Of a stretch of DNA of 49,296 nucleotides, positions 23,899 to 32,085 are shown piece after piece. Origin of the DNA: Methylobacterium gnaphalii (lineage in GTDB: Bacteria; Pseudomonadota; Alphaproteobacteria; Rhizobiales; Beijerinckiaceae). Position numbers and translations under genes: made by a program. The notes under the pieces were generated by a model, which saw only the letters and a program-made list of their open reading frames with translations, had not been told where the DNA came from and searched no databases. Each line of letters begins with the position of its first letter. Position 1 is the first letter of the stretch. Location: NCBI RefSeq assembly GCF_007992215.1, contig NZ_BJZV01000028.1, positions 1-49,296 on the forward strand. The letters run 5' to 3'.

Positions 23899-25347
23899 TC
23901 AGCCCGGCGCGAGACCGAGCAGCGTGCCGAGGGGCACGACGAGGGTGAAGCCGCCATAGACGCCATCCTTCGCGCGGCGGGCCGTGTAGGGGTTCCAGAA
24001 CGAGTTGGGGTTCACGACGTACTGGACGACAGGCTCCAGGATTACGCCCGCGCCGACGTCGAGATGAGCGTTGGCCTCGAAAATGAACTTGTCGCGCGAA
24101 TAGGGTGCACCCGACCCGCCCGAGAAGCGGTTCGCGTCCGCGAGGAACTGCGTGAAGCTGTCGTTGAGCCTCTGCCAGTTGACCTTGAGCCCGAAGGTGT
24201 CGTTCGGGCGGCTCTGATCGGGCGCTTCCAGCAGGACGCCGAAGAACGAGTCGAACCGGATCGGGATGGTCGAATCGAAGGCGTAGCCGGTTCCGGTGTA
24301 GAGCGAGATCGCCGTGGGATGCAGGTTCGGCGAGGTCAAACCTGCGCCACCGTCATCCGCGCGCCAGACGGTCTGCTTCGCCGTGAGTACGACGCCCGAG
24401 GTGCCCGAGCGCTGCTGGACCGGTAGCCCGGGATTGAGCCCCTTCGACGCGCCAGTGATGGTGCGGAAGTTGTCGTCGTGATCGGCCGTATTGACGAAGC
24501 CGGTGAGCGAGACGCGACCCGGATACGCGGTCATGCCGTAATCGGTCTTTGTACCGATCTCGGTCATAATCAGCGCACCGGCGATCTTCTCGTAGCCCCA
24601 ATCGTAGCCGGAGAGATAGTTCGTCGCCGGGTTCACTGTGAAGGCGCCAGCCTGGATGTAGGTCGTCGGCGACATCTGGTAGGCGACATTGCCGCCCCAG
24701 ACGCCGAAAAGCGGCGAGGTGAAGCCAGCATTGAAATAGAACATGTCCTGGAAACAGGAATTGATCGAGTTGCACGGCGGCAGCCCGTAGTAACGGTTCG
24801 GATGCGTCCGCCCGAATTCGACGACCAGCCGATCGTCGAGCAGCTTCTGCTGGTAGGTCAGCAGCGACAGACGGTTATCGTTCGGCGTGAAGGGCGGCTG
24901 GTAGCCGACAGTGGTGTCGCCTATGTCAGCGGCGAGGTTGGTGTTCCGCACTAGGCCGAAGAAGGTCTCGGTGAAGTTGATCGAGCCGCCCGAAATGTTG
25001 GCGAGCTTCTGCATGTCGGCCGTCATGCTGAGCACGAAATAGGTGGAGTTGGATTGATTGCCGGGCCGAAGGCCCATGCTCGGGTTTGCCTGGTAAAAGT
25101 CGTAGATGTTCACGTCGAAGGTCAGTCCGCGCGCGGCCATCTCGGTGGCCCAGGCCGCGAGCGGTCCGGTTCGGACAGGGCTTAGCGGCTTGGCCGCGAT
25201 CTTGGGATCGGTGCGCGGCTGGGTCTGCTCGTTGAATTCTCCCACGGGGGATGCCGTCTGCGCCTGAGCGCTGGTCGCACCCAGAACGAGGCCGACTGCC
25301 AGCAGCGCCGAGCCGGCCTTGTTACCTCGGCTCGTCTCCGCCTTCAT
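23899..25347 (-). CDS. OprB-like outer-membrane porin, copy 2
   Basis: Beta-barrel porin of 482 residues, closely similar to the porin at 1333-2796 over the whole mature chain, including GYDWGYEK, NFTETFFGLVRN and the C-terminal LVVPLGTLLGLAPG. The signal peptides and the first 50 residues differ most. The start at 25347 gives a clean Sec leader (LLAVGLVLGATSAQAQ); an upstream start at 25431 adds 28 unlikely residues. It lies between fmdB and amiE on the same strand, which supports outer-membrane uptake of amides or urea, as proposed for FmdC of Methylophilus. Compared with copy 1 it has a four-residue insertion near the middle (DDGGAGLTSPN). Substrate is inferred from context only. Confidence 0.77.
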   Translation of the reverse strand: MKAETSRGNKAGSALLAVGLVLGATSAQAQTASPVGEFNEQTQPRTDPKIAAKPLSPVRTGPLAAWATEMAARGLTFDVNIYDFYQANPSMGLRPGNQSNSTYFVLSMTADMQKLANISGGSINFTETFFGLVRNTNLAADIGDTTVGYQPPFTPNDNRLSLLTYQQKLLDDRLVVEFGRTHPNRYYGLPPCNSINSCFQDMFYFNAGFTSPLFGVWGGNVAYQMSPTTYIQAGAFTVNPATNYLSGYDWGYEKIAGALIMTEIGTKTDYGMTAYPGRVSLTGFVNTADHDDNFRTITGASKGLNPGLPVQQRSGTSGVVLTAKQTVWRADDGGAGLTSPNLHPTAISLYTGTGYAFDSTIPIRFDSFFGVLLEAPDQSRPNDTFGLKVNWQRLNDSFTQFLADANRFSGGSGAPYSRDKFIFEANAHLDVGAGVILEPVVQYVVNPNSFWNPYTARRAKDGVYGGFTLVVPLGTLLGLAPG

Positions 25348-25541
25348 GCCGGCACGCTCACCGGCCTCGCCACATCGTCTGCTCACCATCATCGTCAGCC
25401 CCCAACCTCGTTCTCTGCGTCGGCTCGCCATGGGCTGCTTGCCCCTTGTTCTGTGGCGGTCGACGGCTCCCTCGCGGAGCGATGTCTTCGGATTGCCCCT
25501 CCCGATCGAGATCGACGGACATTCGTGAGCCCGTCGTTGGA

Positions 25542-25566
25542 GGACGGCCGGATCGCCTGGCCGTCC
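25542..25566 (-). other. 8-bp stem-loop after fmdB
   Basis: GGACGGCC (25542-25549) and GGCCGTCC (25559-25566) form a perfect stem with a 9-base loop, 16 bases beyond the fmdB stop. The remaining gap of about 200 bases to the porin start has no gene I can support. Confidence 0.5.
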
Positions 25567-25582
25567 CCGTTTGCGCCGCGCG

Positions 25583-25912
25583 TCAGTGGCTGATCATCCA
25601 GGGACGCGCGTTCGGGAAACTTTTGGCCGCGGCAGCCGCGCCACCCGTTCCGGCCACCGTCTTGCCGGGCGAGCAGCACCCGCAGCCGGCACCGTGGCCG
25701 CCGGAGCGCCGCGGCTCGTGCCGGCTGCGCTCGTTGGTGGCGTGGGCCGCCTTCAGGCCGGCATCCATCCCCGCGATGCGCGGCGCGGTAAGGAAGGCGC
25801 GGCGGCAGGTGCCGCCGCAACTGGGGCAATCGTGCGGGTCGGCGAACTGCGCCATCGGGCGCAACACCGTGAACGGACCACAGGACTCGCAGGAGTAATC
25901 GTAGACCGGCAT
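25583..25912 (-). CDS. fmdB: FmdB-type zinc-ribbon protein
   Basis: Small protein of 109 residues in the FmdB family. The N-terminal zinc ribbon has two Cys pairs, in YSCESCG and DCPSCGGTC. The rest is a basic, low-complexity tail with a Cys-rich patch (HGAGCGCCSPG) that may bind metal. In Methylophilus methylotrophus, FmdB was described as a putative regulator of formamidase genes. Here it starts two bases after the fmdA stop, so the pair is translationally linked. Whether it binds DNA is not shown. Confidence 0.85.
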   Translation of the reverse strand: MPVYDYSCESCGPFTVLRPMAQFADPHDCPSCGGTCRRAFLTAPRIAGMDAGLKAAHATNERSRHEPRRSGGHGAGCGCCSPGKTVAGTGGAAAAAKSFPNARPWMISH

Positions 25913-25914
25913 GG

Positions 25915-27144
25915 TCAGAGATCCGGCGAGAGCGGCATCTGGACGGAGCCGTCCAGGAATTTCGTCGGGCCGGCCGCTGACGGGTTGATGTCGAAGTCGA
26001 AGATCCCGGTCGGAATCCAGAGCGTTGCACAGGCGTTCGGGATGTCGACGACGCCCGAGATGTGGCCCTGCACGGGTGCCGTGCCGAGAATCGTGTAGGC
26101 CTGTGCGCCCGAATAGCCGAACTTCTTCAGGTACTCGATCGCGTTGAGGCAGGCCTGCCGGTAGGCGACGGTAACGTCGAGATAATGCTGCTTGCCGTAC
26201 TCGTCGACCGAGACGCCCTCGAAGATCAGATGATCGTCGTATTTCGGCGTGATCGGCGACGGCTTGAAGATCGGATTCTTGATCCCGTACTTCGCCATGC
26301 CGTCCTTGATGACCTCGACCTTGAGGTGCACCCAGCCGGCCATCTCGATGGCGCCGCAGAAGGTGATCTCGCCGTCGCCCTGGCTGAAATGCAGGTCGCC
26401 CATGGAGAGGCCGCCGCCCGGCACGTAGACTGGGAAGTAAATCTTCGAACCGCGCGACAGATCCTTGATGTCGCAATTGCCGCCGTGCTCGCGGCCCGGC
26501 ACCGTGCGGGCGCCCGTGGCAGCCGCCGCGTCCTTCGCATCGCCCTTGAGCCGGCCCATATGCGCCGTCGGGCCGAAGGGCAGGGTGGCGAGCGCCGGCA
26601 CGCGGGACGGATTGGTGTCGTAGAGCGCCTTCTCGCGGGTGTTCCAGGTCTCCAGCATCTTCGGATCGGGCAGGCAGCCGATTAGGCCGGGATGGATCAG
26701 GCCGGGGAAGCGCACGCCGGGGACGTGGCGCGACTTGGTGAACATGCCCTCGAAGTCCCAGATCGACTTCTGGGCCAGGGGGAAGTGCTCGTCGAGGAAG
26801 CCGCCGCCGTTCTTCTTCGAGAAGAAGCCGTTGAAGCCCCACTGGCTCTCGGCCTTGGCGCCGATGTCGAGGAGGTCGACCAAGAGCAGGTCGCCCGGCT
26901 CGGCGCCCTCGACGCCGATCGGGCCCGACAGGAAGTGCACGATCGACAGGTCGATGTCGCGCACGTCGTCGGCGGAATCGTTGTTCTTGATAAAGCCGCC
27001 TGTCCAGTCATAGGTCTCGACGATGAAGTCGGACCCCGGCTTCACATAGGCGACCATCGGGATGTCGGGGTGCCAGCGGTTGTGCACCATGTCGTTGTCG
27101 TAGGCCGACTGCGTGAGATCGACCTTGATCAGCGTCTCGGGCAT
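25915..27144 (-). CDS. fmdA: Formamidase FmdA
   Basis: Acetamidase/formamidase-family enzyme of 409 residues, near the 407 of Methylophilus FmdA. It hydrolyses formamide to formate and ammonia in the cytoplasm. Family blocks are HNRWHPDIP near the N-terminus, GHISGVVDIPNACATLW near the C-terminus, and GGNCDIKDLSRGSKIYFPVYV with GLSMGDLHFSQGDGE in the centre. The ATG at 27144 has GGGAG upstream. It lies downstream of the hydrolase gene across a hairpin-containing gap and is followed at once by fmdB. It would consume formamide imported by the urt-type transporter of the same unit. Confidence 0.95.
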   Translation of the reverse strand: MPETLIKVDLTQSAYDNDMVHNRWHPDIPMVAYVKPGSDFIVETYDWTGGFIKNNDSADDVRDIDLSIVHFLSGPIGVEGAEPGDLLLVDLLDIGAKAESQWGFNGFFSKKNGGGFLDEHFPLAQKSIWDFEGMFTKSRHVPGVRFPGLIHPGLIGCLPDPKMLETWNTREKALYDTNPSRVPALATLPFGPTAHMGRLKGDAKDAAAATGARTVPGREHGGNCDIKDLSRGSKIYFPVYVPGGGLSMGDLHFSQGDGEITFCGAIEMAGWVHLKVEVIKDGMAKYGIKNPIFKPSPITPKYDDHLIFEGVSVDEYGKQHYLDVTVAYRQACLNAIEYLKKFGYSGAQAYTILGTAPVQGHISGVVDIPNACATLWIPTGIFDFDINPSAAGPTKFLDGSVQMPLSPDL

Positions 27145-27189
27145 CGTTCTGGCTCCCTTTACTTGGACGAAGACGTGTTTTGCCGTTCA

Positions 27190-27213
27190 CGCGAAGGGTG
27201 GCTTCCCTTCGCG
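27190..27213 (-). other. 9-bp stem-loop upstream of fmdA
   Basis: CGCGAAGGG (27190-27198) and CCCTTCGCG (27205-27213) pair perfectly around a 6-base loop in the gap between the hydrolase gene and fmdA. It resembles the other GC-rich hairpins of this unit and has no T-tract. Confidence 0.6.
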
Positions 27214-27251
27214 CGTGAGGTGTGGTCGGACGTGGCGCGCGGCCGGGCCGG

Positions 27252-28316
27252 CTAGCTGGCAAGCAGTTCCTTGAGCGCGGCGTCGACGAAGGCGATGTCG
27301 GGGCTGGTTCCGCGCGGGTCGCCCGCGAAATGGCCCCAGTCGCTCACGCAGACGCGCAACTCGGCGTTCGGCATGTGGGCGACCTCGTATTCGCTGTCTT
27401 CCGGCGGGAAGTAGAGATCGGTCGAGCCCGGCATCACGATCGCCTTGGCCTTGATGCCGGCCAGCGCTTTCTCGAAGTCCCCGCCATATTGCGGGTCGCC
27501 TGAAATGTCGGCGTGCTGCCAGGTCCAGAGTAGCGAGAGCAGGTCGTTCGCGTCCTTGGGCAGGAAGAAGCCTTCCCAGAAGTAGACGAGGAAGTCTTCG
27601 AGCGACGAGTAATTCCAGGGCACGTCCGCCGGCCGTCCGCCGAAGGGCCGCTCGGGCAGCTTCAGGTCGAGCTCCTTGCGGTAGAAGGTCTGCGAGAAAC
27701 CCCAGCCGGCATAGACGCGGGCCATGGCGCGCAGGCCCCGGCGCGGCGGCTCGTCGTAGAAGCCGTCCTTGAAGGCGGCATCCGCGGTCAGCGCCGCCTT
27801 GACGCCTTCGAGGAAGACGAAGTTGTGCCGCGAGCAGCGCGCTGCGCCCATGAAGGGCAGGATGCGCTCGACCATGTCGGGATAGGACGCGCCCCACTGG
27901 AAGGACTGGGCCGAGCCCATCGACCAGCCGGTGACGAGCCTGATCTTCTCGATGCCGAACTTTTCCGTGACCAGCCGATGCTGGAGCCGGACCTGGTCGT
28001 AGACCGTGACCCGCGGGAAGCGGCCGCGATCATACGGCTCCGGCGTGTTGCTCGGCGACGACGAGACGCCGTTGCCGAGCATGTTCGGGATGATGATGAA
28101 GTATTTGGTCGGGTCGAGGGCCATGCCCTCGCCGATCAGCCACTCGTTATCCTTGTGGTTGGCCGAATACCAGGTCGGGTAGACAATCACGTTGTCCTTG
28201 GCCGCGTTCAGCGTGCCGTAGGTCTTGTAGGCGAGCCGGGCATCCCGGATCGTCAGCCCTGACTGCAGGACGATGTTGCCGAGCTCGAAGATCTCGTAAT
28301 CCGCCACGATCGCCAT
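27252..28316 (-). CDS. Alpha/beta hydrolase of the homoserine O-acetyltransferase-like family
   Basis: Cytoplasmic alpha/beta-hydrolase of 354 residues. The nucleophile elbow is GWSMGSAQ (Ser132). The acid is probably the Asp in PGSTDLYFPPED and the base the His in DWGHFAG, so the triad is intact. The chain resembles MetX-like proteins that often turn out to be hydrolases rather than acyltransferases. The start lies two bases after the urtE stop, and the ribosome site (GTCTGAGG) overlaps that stop, which ties it to the transporter genes. A role in hydrolysing an N-substituted or longer amide or ester is plausible; methionine biosynthesis is unlikely in this context. The substrate is unknown. 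Confidence 0.7.
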   Translation of the reverse strand: MAIVADYEIFELGNIVLQSGLTIRDARLAYKTYGTLNAAKDNVIVYPTWYSANHKDNEWLIGEGMALDPTKYFIIIPNMLGNGVSSSPSNTPEPYDRGRFPRVTVYDQVRLQHRLVTEKFGIEKIRLVTGWSMGSAQSFQWGASYPDMVERILPFMGAARCSRHNFVFLEGVKAALTADAAFKDGFYDEPPRRGLRAMARVYAGWGFSQTFYRKELDLKLPERPFGGRPADVPWNYSSLEDFLVYFWEGFFLPKDANDLLSLLWTWQHADISGDPQYGGDFEKALAGIKAKAIVMPGSTDLYFPPEDSEYEVAHMPNAELRVCVSDWGHFAGDPRGTSPDIAFVDAALKELLAS

Positions 28317-28318
28317 CC

Positions 28319-29071
28319 TCAGACCGACAGGAAGCGCGAGACTTTCGCCTCGTCGACATCCGCACGCAGGGCTTCGTGGACGATCGAGCCGTTCTCGATC
28401 ACCAGGACGCGGTCGGCGACGTCGAGAGCGAAGCTCAGCACCTGCTCCGAGACGACGATCGACAATCCCCGCTCGTCGCGGATCTTCTTCAGGGTGCGGC
28501 CCATCTCGCGGATGATGGAGGGTTGGATGCCCTCGGTCGGCTCGTCGAGGAGCAGCACCTTCGGCTTGCTGGCGAGCGCCCGGGCGATGGCGAGCTGCTG
28601 CTGCTGGCCGCCCGAGAGGTTGCCGCCGCGCCGTCCCTTCATCTCCAGGAGCACCGGGAACATCGTGTAGAGGTCCTGCGGCACCCGACGTGAGCCGGTG
28701 ACCGTCAGCCCCGTCTCGATGTTCTCCTGGGCCGTCATGGTCGAGAAGATCATCCGGCCCTGCGGCACGTAGGCGAGCCCGGCGGCCACACGGGCGTGGC
28801 TCTTCATCGTCGTAACGTCAGTGCCGTCCACGGAGATGGTGCCCGACTTCGTCGGCACGATGCCCATGAGCGTCTTCATGAGCGTCGACTTGCCCATGCC
28901 GTTGCGTCCCATCACGGCAACGATCTCGCCGGGCGCCACGGAGATGTTGATGCCATGCAGCACCTCGCTCTGGCCGTAGGCGGCGTGCAGATCGGAGATT
29001 GCGAGCATCGGCTGCGCGCCGGCCACAATCGGCGGAACAAGCGGGGAGGGGGAGGCGGCTGTCTGGAGCAT
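28319..29071 (-). CDS. urtE: Urea/amide ABC transporter ATP-binding protein UrtE (set 2)
   Basis: ATPase of 250 residues. Walker A is GRNGMGKSTL, the signature is LSGGQQQQLAIARAL, and Walker B is VLLLDEPTEGIQPS, the UrtE-type ending. An N-terminal extension of about 20 residues precedes the ATPase fold. GAGGGCGAACC upstream of the ATG supports the start. It overlaps nothing but lies 13 bases from urtD and two bases from the hydrolase gene. It pairs with UrtD to energise uptake. Confidence 0.9.
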   Translation of the reverse strand: MLQTAASPSPLVPPIVAGAQPMLAISDLHAAYGQSEVLHGINISVAPGEIVAVMGRNGMGKSTLMKTLMGIVPTKSGTISVDGTDVTTMKSHARVAAGLAYVPQGRMIFSTMTAQENIETGLTVTGSRRVPQDLYTMFPVLLEMKGRRGGNLSGGQQQQLAIARALASKPKVLLLDEPTEGIQPSIIREMGRTLKKIRDERGLSIVVSEQVLSFALDVADRVLVIENGSIVHEALRADVDEAKVSRFLSV

Positions 29072-29084
29072 GATCGGTTCGCCC

Positions 29085-29870
29085 TCAGTGGCCCAGATAG
29101 ACTTCGATGACCTTGGGGTCGTTCTTGACCCGATCCATCGATCCTTCAGAGAGCACCTTGCCCTGATGGAGCACGGTGACCCGGTGAGCGATGTCCTCGA
29201 CGAACTTCATGTCGTGCTCGATCACGAGCACCGAGCGGCCCTTGATGATCTGGTTGAGCAACTCTGCGGTCTTGATGCGCTCGCCGACGCTCATGCCGGC
29301 GACCGGCTCGTCGAGCATCAGCAATTCCGGGTCCTGGATCAGCAGCATGCCGATTTCCAGCCACTGCTTCTGCCCGTGGCTCAGGAACTCGGCGCGCTCA
29401 TCGAGCTGGTCCTTGAGAAAGATGGTCTGCGCGATCTCGTGGATGCGGTCGCGCACCTCGGCATCGCGCTTGAAGGTTAGCGCGCCGAAGACCGAGCGGC
29501 CGCGAGGGAACGAGATCTCCAAGTTCTCGAACACCGTCAAATCGTCGTAGATCGACGGGGTCTGGAACTTGCGGCCAACCCCGGCCTGGACGATGGCGCT
29601 CTCGGAGAGCTTGGTGAGCTCCTGGCCCTTGTACTTGATCGAGCCGCCGCTGGCCTTGGTGCGTCCGCAGATCAGGTCGAGCACCGTGGTCTTGCCGGCG
29701 CCGTTCGGGCCGATGATGACCCGGATCTCGTCCGGGTCGACATAGAACGAGACGTCGTTGACTGCCTTGAAGCCGTCGAACGAGACCGTCAGCGCTTCAA
29801 CCGAGAGCAGGAAGTTCTTCTCGTCCGGTGCGGCGCCGATCAATGACGAGGGGAGGATGCCGGCATTCAT
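29085..29870 (-). CDS. urtD: Urea/amide ABC transporter ATP-binding protein UrtD (set 2)
   Basis: ATPase of 261 residues. Walker A is GPNGAGKTTV, the signature is LSHGQKQWLEIGMLL as in other UrtD proteins, and Walker B is LLMLDEPVAGM. A long open frame continues upstream into urtC, but the ATG at 29870 gives a chain of family length, with GGATCC in front. It starts 10 bases after the urtC stop. Confidence 0.9.
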   Translation of the reverse strand: MNAGILPSSLIGAAPDEKNFLLSVEALTVSFDGFKAVNDVSFYVDPDEIRVIIGPNGAGKTTVLDLICGRTKASGGSIKYKGQELTKLSESAIVQAGVGRKFQTPSIYDDLTVFENLEISFPRGRSVFGALTFKRDAEVRDRIHEIAQTIFLKDQLDERAEFLSHGQKQWLEIGMLLIQDPELLMLDEPVAGMSVGERIKTAELLNQIIKGRSVLVIEHDMKFVEDIAHRVTVLHQGKVLSEGSMDRVKNDPKVIEVYLGH

Positions 29871-29880
29871 CGTGGGATCC

Positions 29881-31050
29881 TCACTCGGCGGGAGCGCTTT
29901 GGGGCAGGACGGGCGCGGGCATCGGGGCGAGGCCCTTGGCCTTGCGGAACAGGCGAGGCTCGACATGCTCGCGCCAGAGGCCGGCGAGGCCGTTCGGGAA
30001 GGCGAGCACCACGGCGATGAACAGGCCGCCGAGGCCGAAGAGCCAGAGGTCGGGGAAGGATTCCGAGAAGCTCGTCTTGGCCCAGTTGACGAGCAGCGTG
30101 CCCCAGACCGCGCCGAAGAGGGACATGCGTCCGCCGACGGCTGCATAGATCACCATCTCGATCGAGGGCACGATGCCGACGAAGGAGGGCGACATGAACC
30201 CGACCTGGAGCGTGAACATCGCGCCGCCAATCGCCGCGAAGACCGCTGCCAGACAGAAGGCGAAGACCTTGAAGCCAGCGACCGAGTAGCCCGAGAAGCG
30301 GACCCGGTCCTCCTTCTCGCGCATGGCGACGAGGATGCGGCCGAGCTTCGACTTCTTCACGTACTGCGCCATCAGGATGCAGGCGATGAGCAGGCCGCCA
30401 TTGACGAAGTAGAGGATGAACTTCGCGCTGTCGGTGCGGATGTCCCAGCCGTGGAGGGTGCGCAGGTCGGTGATGCCGTTGATGCCGCCGGTATAGCCCT
30501 GCTGGCCGACGATCAGGATGGTCAGGATCGCGGCGATCGCCTGGGTGATGATCGCGAAGTAGGTGCCGCCGACCCGGCGCTTGAACATCGCGAAGGAGAT
30601 CAGGAAGGCGAAGGCCACCGGCACCGCCACCACGAGGAGCACCGTCGCGGGGAAGGAGTGGAAGGGCTGCCAGAACCAGGGCAGCGACGTGATCTGGTTC
30701 CAGTCCATGAAGTCGGGGATGCCCGGCGTAGACTGGATCTTCGTGTTCTCGATGCTCGACGCCTCGAGCTTCAAGTACATCGCCATGCAGTAGCCGCCCA
30801 GGCCGAAGAACACGCCCTGGCCGAGCGAGAGGATGCCGGCATAGCCCCAGCAGATCACCAGGCCGAGCGCCACGAAGGCGTAGGTCAGGTACTTGCCGAC
30901 GAGGTTGAGGCGGAAGCCGTCAAGGGCGAACGGCAGGACCACCAGGATCACGCCGGCGAGCAGCGCGAGGCTGAGCCACTCCACCGGCTTCATGAAGGGA
31001 TTGTCGTTCACGGTGACGGCCTTCGAGAGGCTCTGGACGGGGCTTGTCAT
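29881..31050 (-). CDS. urtC: Urea/amide ABC transporter permease UrtC (set 2)
   Basis: Inner-membrane permease of 389 residues. Landmarks are VICWGYAGILSLGQGVFFGLG, GGINGI, and the ATPase-contact loop LGRILVAMREKEDRVRFSGYSV. The C-terminus ends in a long soluble tail after LWREHVEPRLF. GGAGG, which overlaps the urtB stop, supports the ATG at 31050. It is about 20 residues longer than the set 1 counterpart. Confidence 0.92.
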   Translation of the reverse strand: MTSPVQSLSKAVTVNDNPFMKPVEWLSLALLAGVILVVLPFALDGFRLNLVGKYLTYAFVALGLVICWGYAGILSLGQGVFFGLGGYCMAMYLKLEASSIENTKIQSTPGIPDFMDWNQITSLPWFWQPFHSFPATVLLVVAVPVAFAFLISFAMFKRRVGGTYFAIITQAIAAILTILIVGQQGYTGGINGITDLRTLHGWDIRTDSAKFILYFVNGGLLIACILMAQYVKKSKLGRILVAMREKEDRVRFSGYSVAGFKVFAFCLAAVFAAIGGAMFTLQVGFMSPSFVGIVPSIEMVIYAAVGGRMSLFGAVWGTLLVNWAKTSFSESFPDLWLFGLGGLFIAVVLAFPNGLAGLWREHVEPRLFRKAKGLAPMPAPVLPQSAPAE

Positions 31051-31065
31051 CGCTCGAAAGCCTCC

Positions 31066-31992
31066 TCAGCGACGCACTTTGAGGGTGAAGAGCCCCTGCG
31101 GCCGCAGCATCAGGATCGCCACCACCGCGAGCAGCGTGAGCACCTTGGCCATGGAGCCGGAGAGAAAGAATTCCAGCGTCGACTGGGTCTGCGAGATCGA
31201 GAAGGCCGAGGCGATGGTGCCGAGCAGGCTCGCCGCGCCGCCGAAGACCACGATCAGGAAGGTGTCGACGATGTAGAGCTGGCCCGAGGTCGGCCCGGTG
31301 GAGCCGATCATGGTGAAGGCGGAGCCGGCGATGCCGGCGATGCCGCAGCCGAGGCCGAAGGTGTAGCGGTCGACCTTCTCGGTATCGATGCCGACGGCGC
31401 CCGCCATGGACCGGTTCTGCATGACCGCGCGGACCTGGGCCCCGAAGCGCGAACGATAGATCAGCAGGGCGACGGCGACGGTGATGACGACGGTGACCGC
31501 CATCACGAAGAGGCCGTTGATCTGCACGTCGATGGTGCTGGTGACCGGGATCGAGCCCATCATCCAGGATGGCAGCTCCACGCCGACTTCGCGCGGGCCG
31601 ATGATGGAGCGGTAGGCCTGCTGCAGGATCAGCGAGAGGCCCCAGGTCGCGAGCAGCGTGTCGAGCGGGCGCTTGTAGAGGTGGCGGATCAGCGCCCATT
31701 CCACGAGCATCCCCAAGGCGCCCGAGGCCAGGAAGGCCAGGGCCATGGCCACGAAGAAGTAGGCCGGGAACAGCGTGGGCAGGTGCGCCTGGAAGAAGGT
31801 CGAGCACAGATAGGTGACGTAGGCACCCAGGATCATGAACTCGCCATGGGCCATGTTGATCACGCCCATCTGGCCGAAGATGATCGCCAGCCCGAGGGCC
31901 ATCAGCACGTAGACCGAGAACAGGATCAGGCCCGCGAAGCCCTGCATCACGAAGATCGAACTGAGATCCGCGATCGAATAGTCACCGAACAT
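31066..31992 (-). CDS. urtB: Urea/amide ABC transporter permease UrtB (set 2)
   Basis: Inner-membrane permease of 308 residues. Landmarks are ALGLAIIFGQMGVINMAHGEFMILGAY, the central RPLDTLLATWGLSL, and FGAQVRAVMQNRSMAGAVGI. The ATG at 31992 follows GGAGAG; a 13-residue upstream extension is rejected. It is separated from urtA by a 93-base gap that holds a very strong hairpin, the same layout as in the first transporter. Confidence 0.92.
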   Translation of the reverse strand: MFGDYSIADLSSIFVMQGFAGLILFSVYVLMALGLAIIFGQMGVINMAHGEFMILGAYVTYLCSTFFQAHLPTLFPAYFFVAMALAFLASGALGMLVEWALIRHLYKRPLDTLLATWGLSLILQQAYRSIIGPREVGVELPSWMMGSIPVTSTIDVQINGLFVMAVTVVITVAVALLIYRSRFGAQVRAVMQNRSMAGAVGIDTEKVDRYTFGLGCGIAGIAGSAFTMIGSTGPTSGQLYIVDTFLIVVFGGAASLLGTIASAFSISQTQSTLEFFLSGSMAKVLTLLAVVAILMLRPQGLFTLKVRR

Positions 31993-32044
31993 GACCGCTC
32001 TCCGGTGTGCGCTCGTTTTGCGGCGCAGCAAGCTTCGGACCAGT

Positions 32045-32075
32045 TTCGGCCCGGCGGAAAATCCGCCGGGCCGAA
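32045..32075 (-). other. 14-bp stem-loop between urtA and urtB
   Basis: TTCGGCCCGGCGGA (32045-32058) and TCCGCCGGGCCGAA (32062-32075) form a perfect 14-bp stem with a 3-base loop, just after the urtA stop. It occupies the same place as the hairpin at 4634-4658 in the first transporter operon, although the sequences differ. Confidence 0.75.
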
Positions 32076-32085
32076 GGACTCGGGT

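Noticed and set aside
23899..25431. Upstream start at 25431 for porin 2
   Set aside because: It would put about 28 basic residues before the signal peptide; the start at 25347 gives a normal leader.
27252..28316. Homoserine O-acetyltransferase (metX) for methionine biosynthesis
   Set aside because: The family is similar, but the tight linkage to urtE and fmdA and the known functional spread of the family make this naming unsafe.
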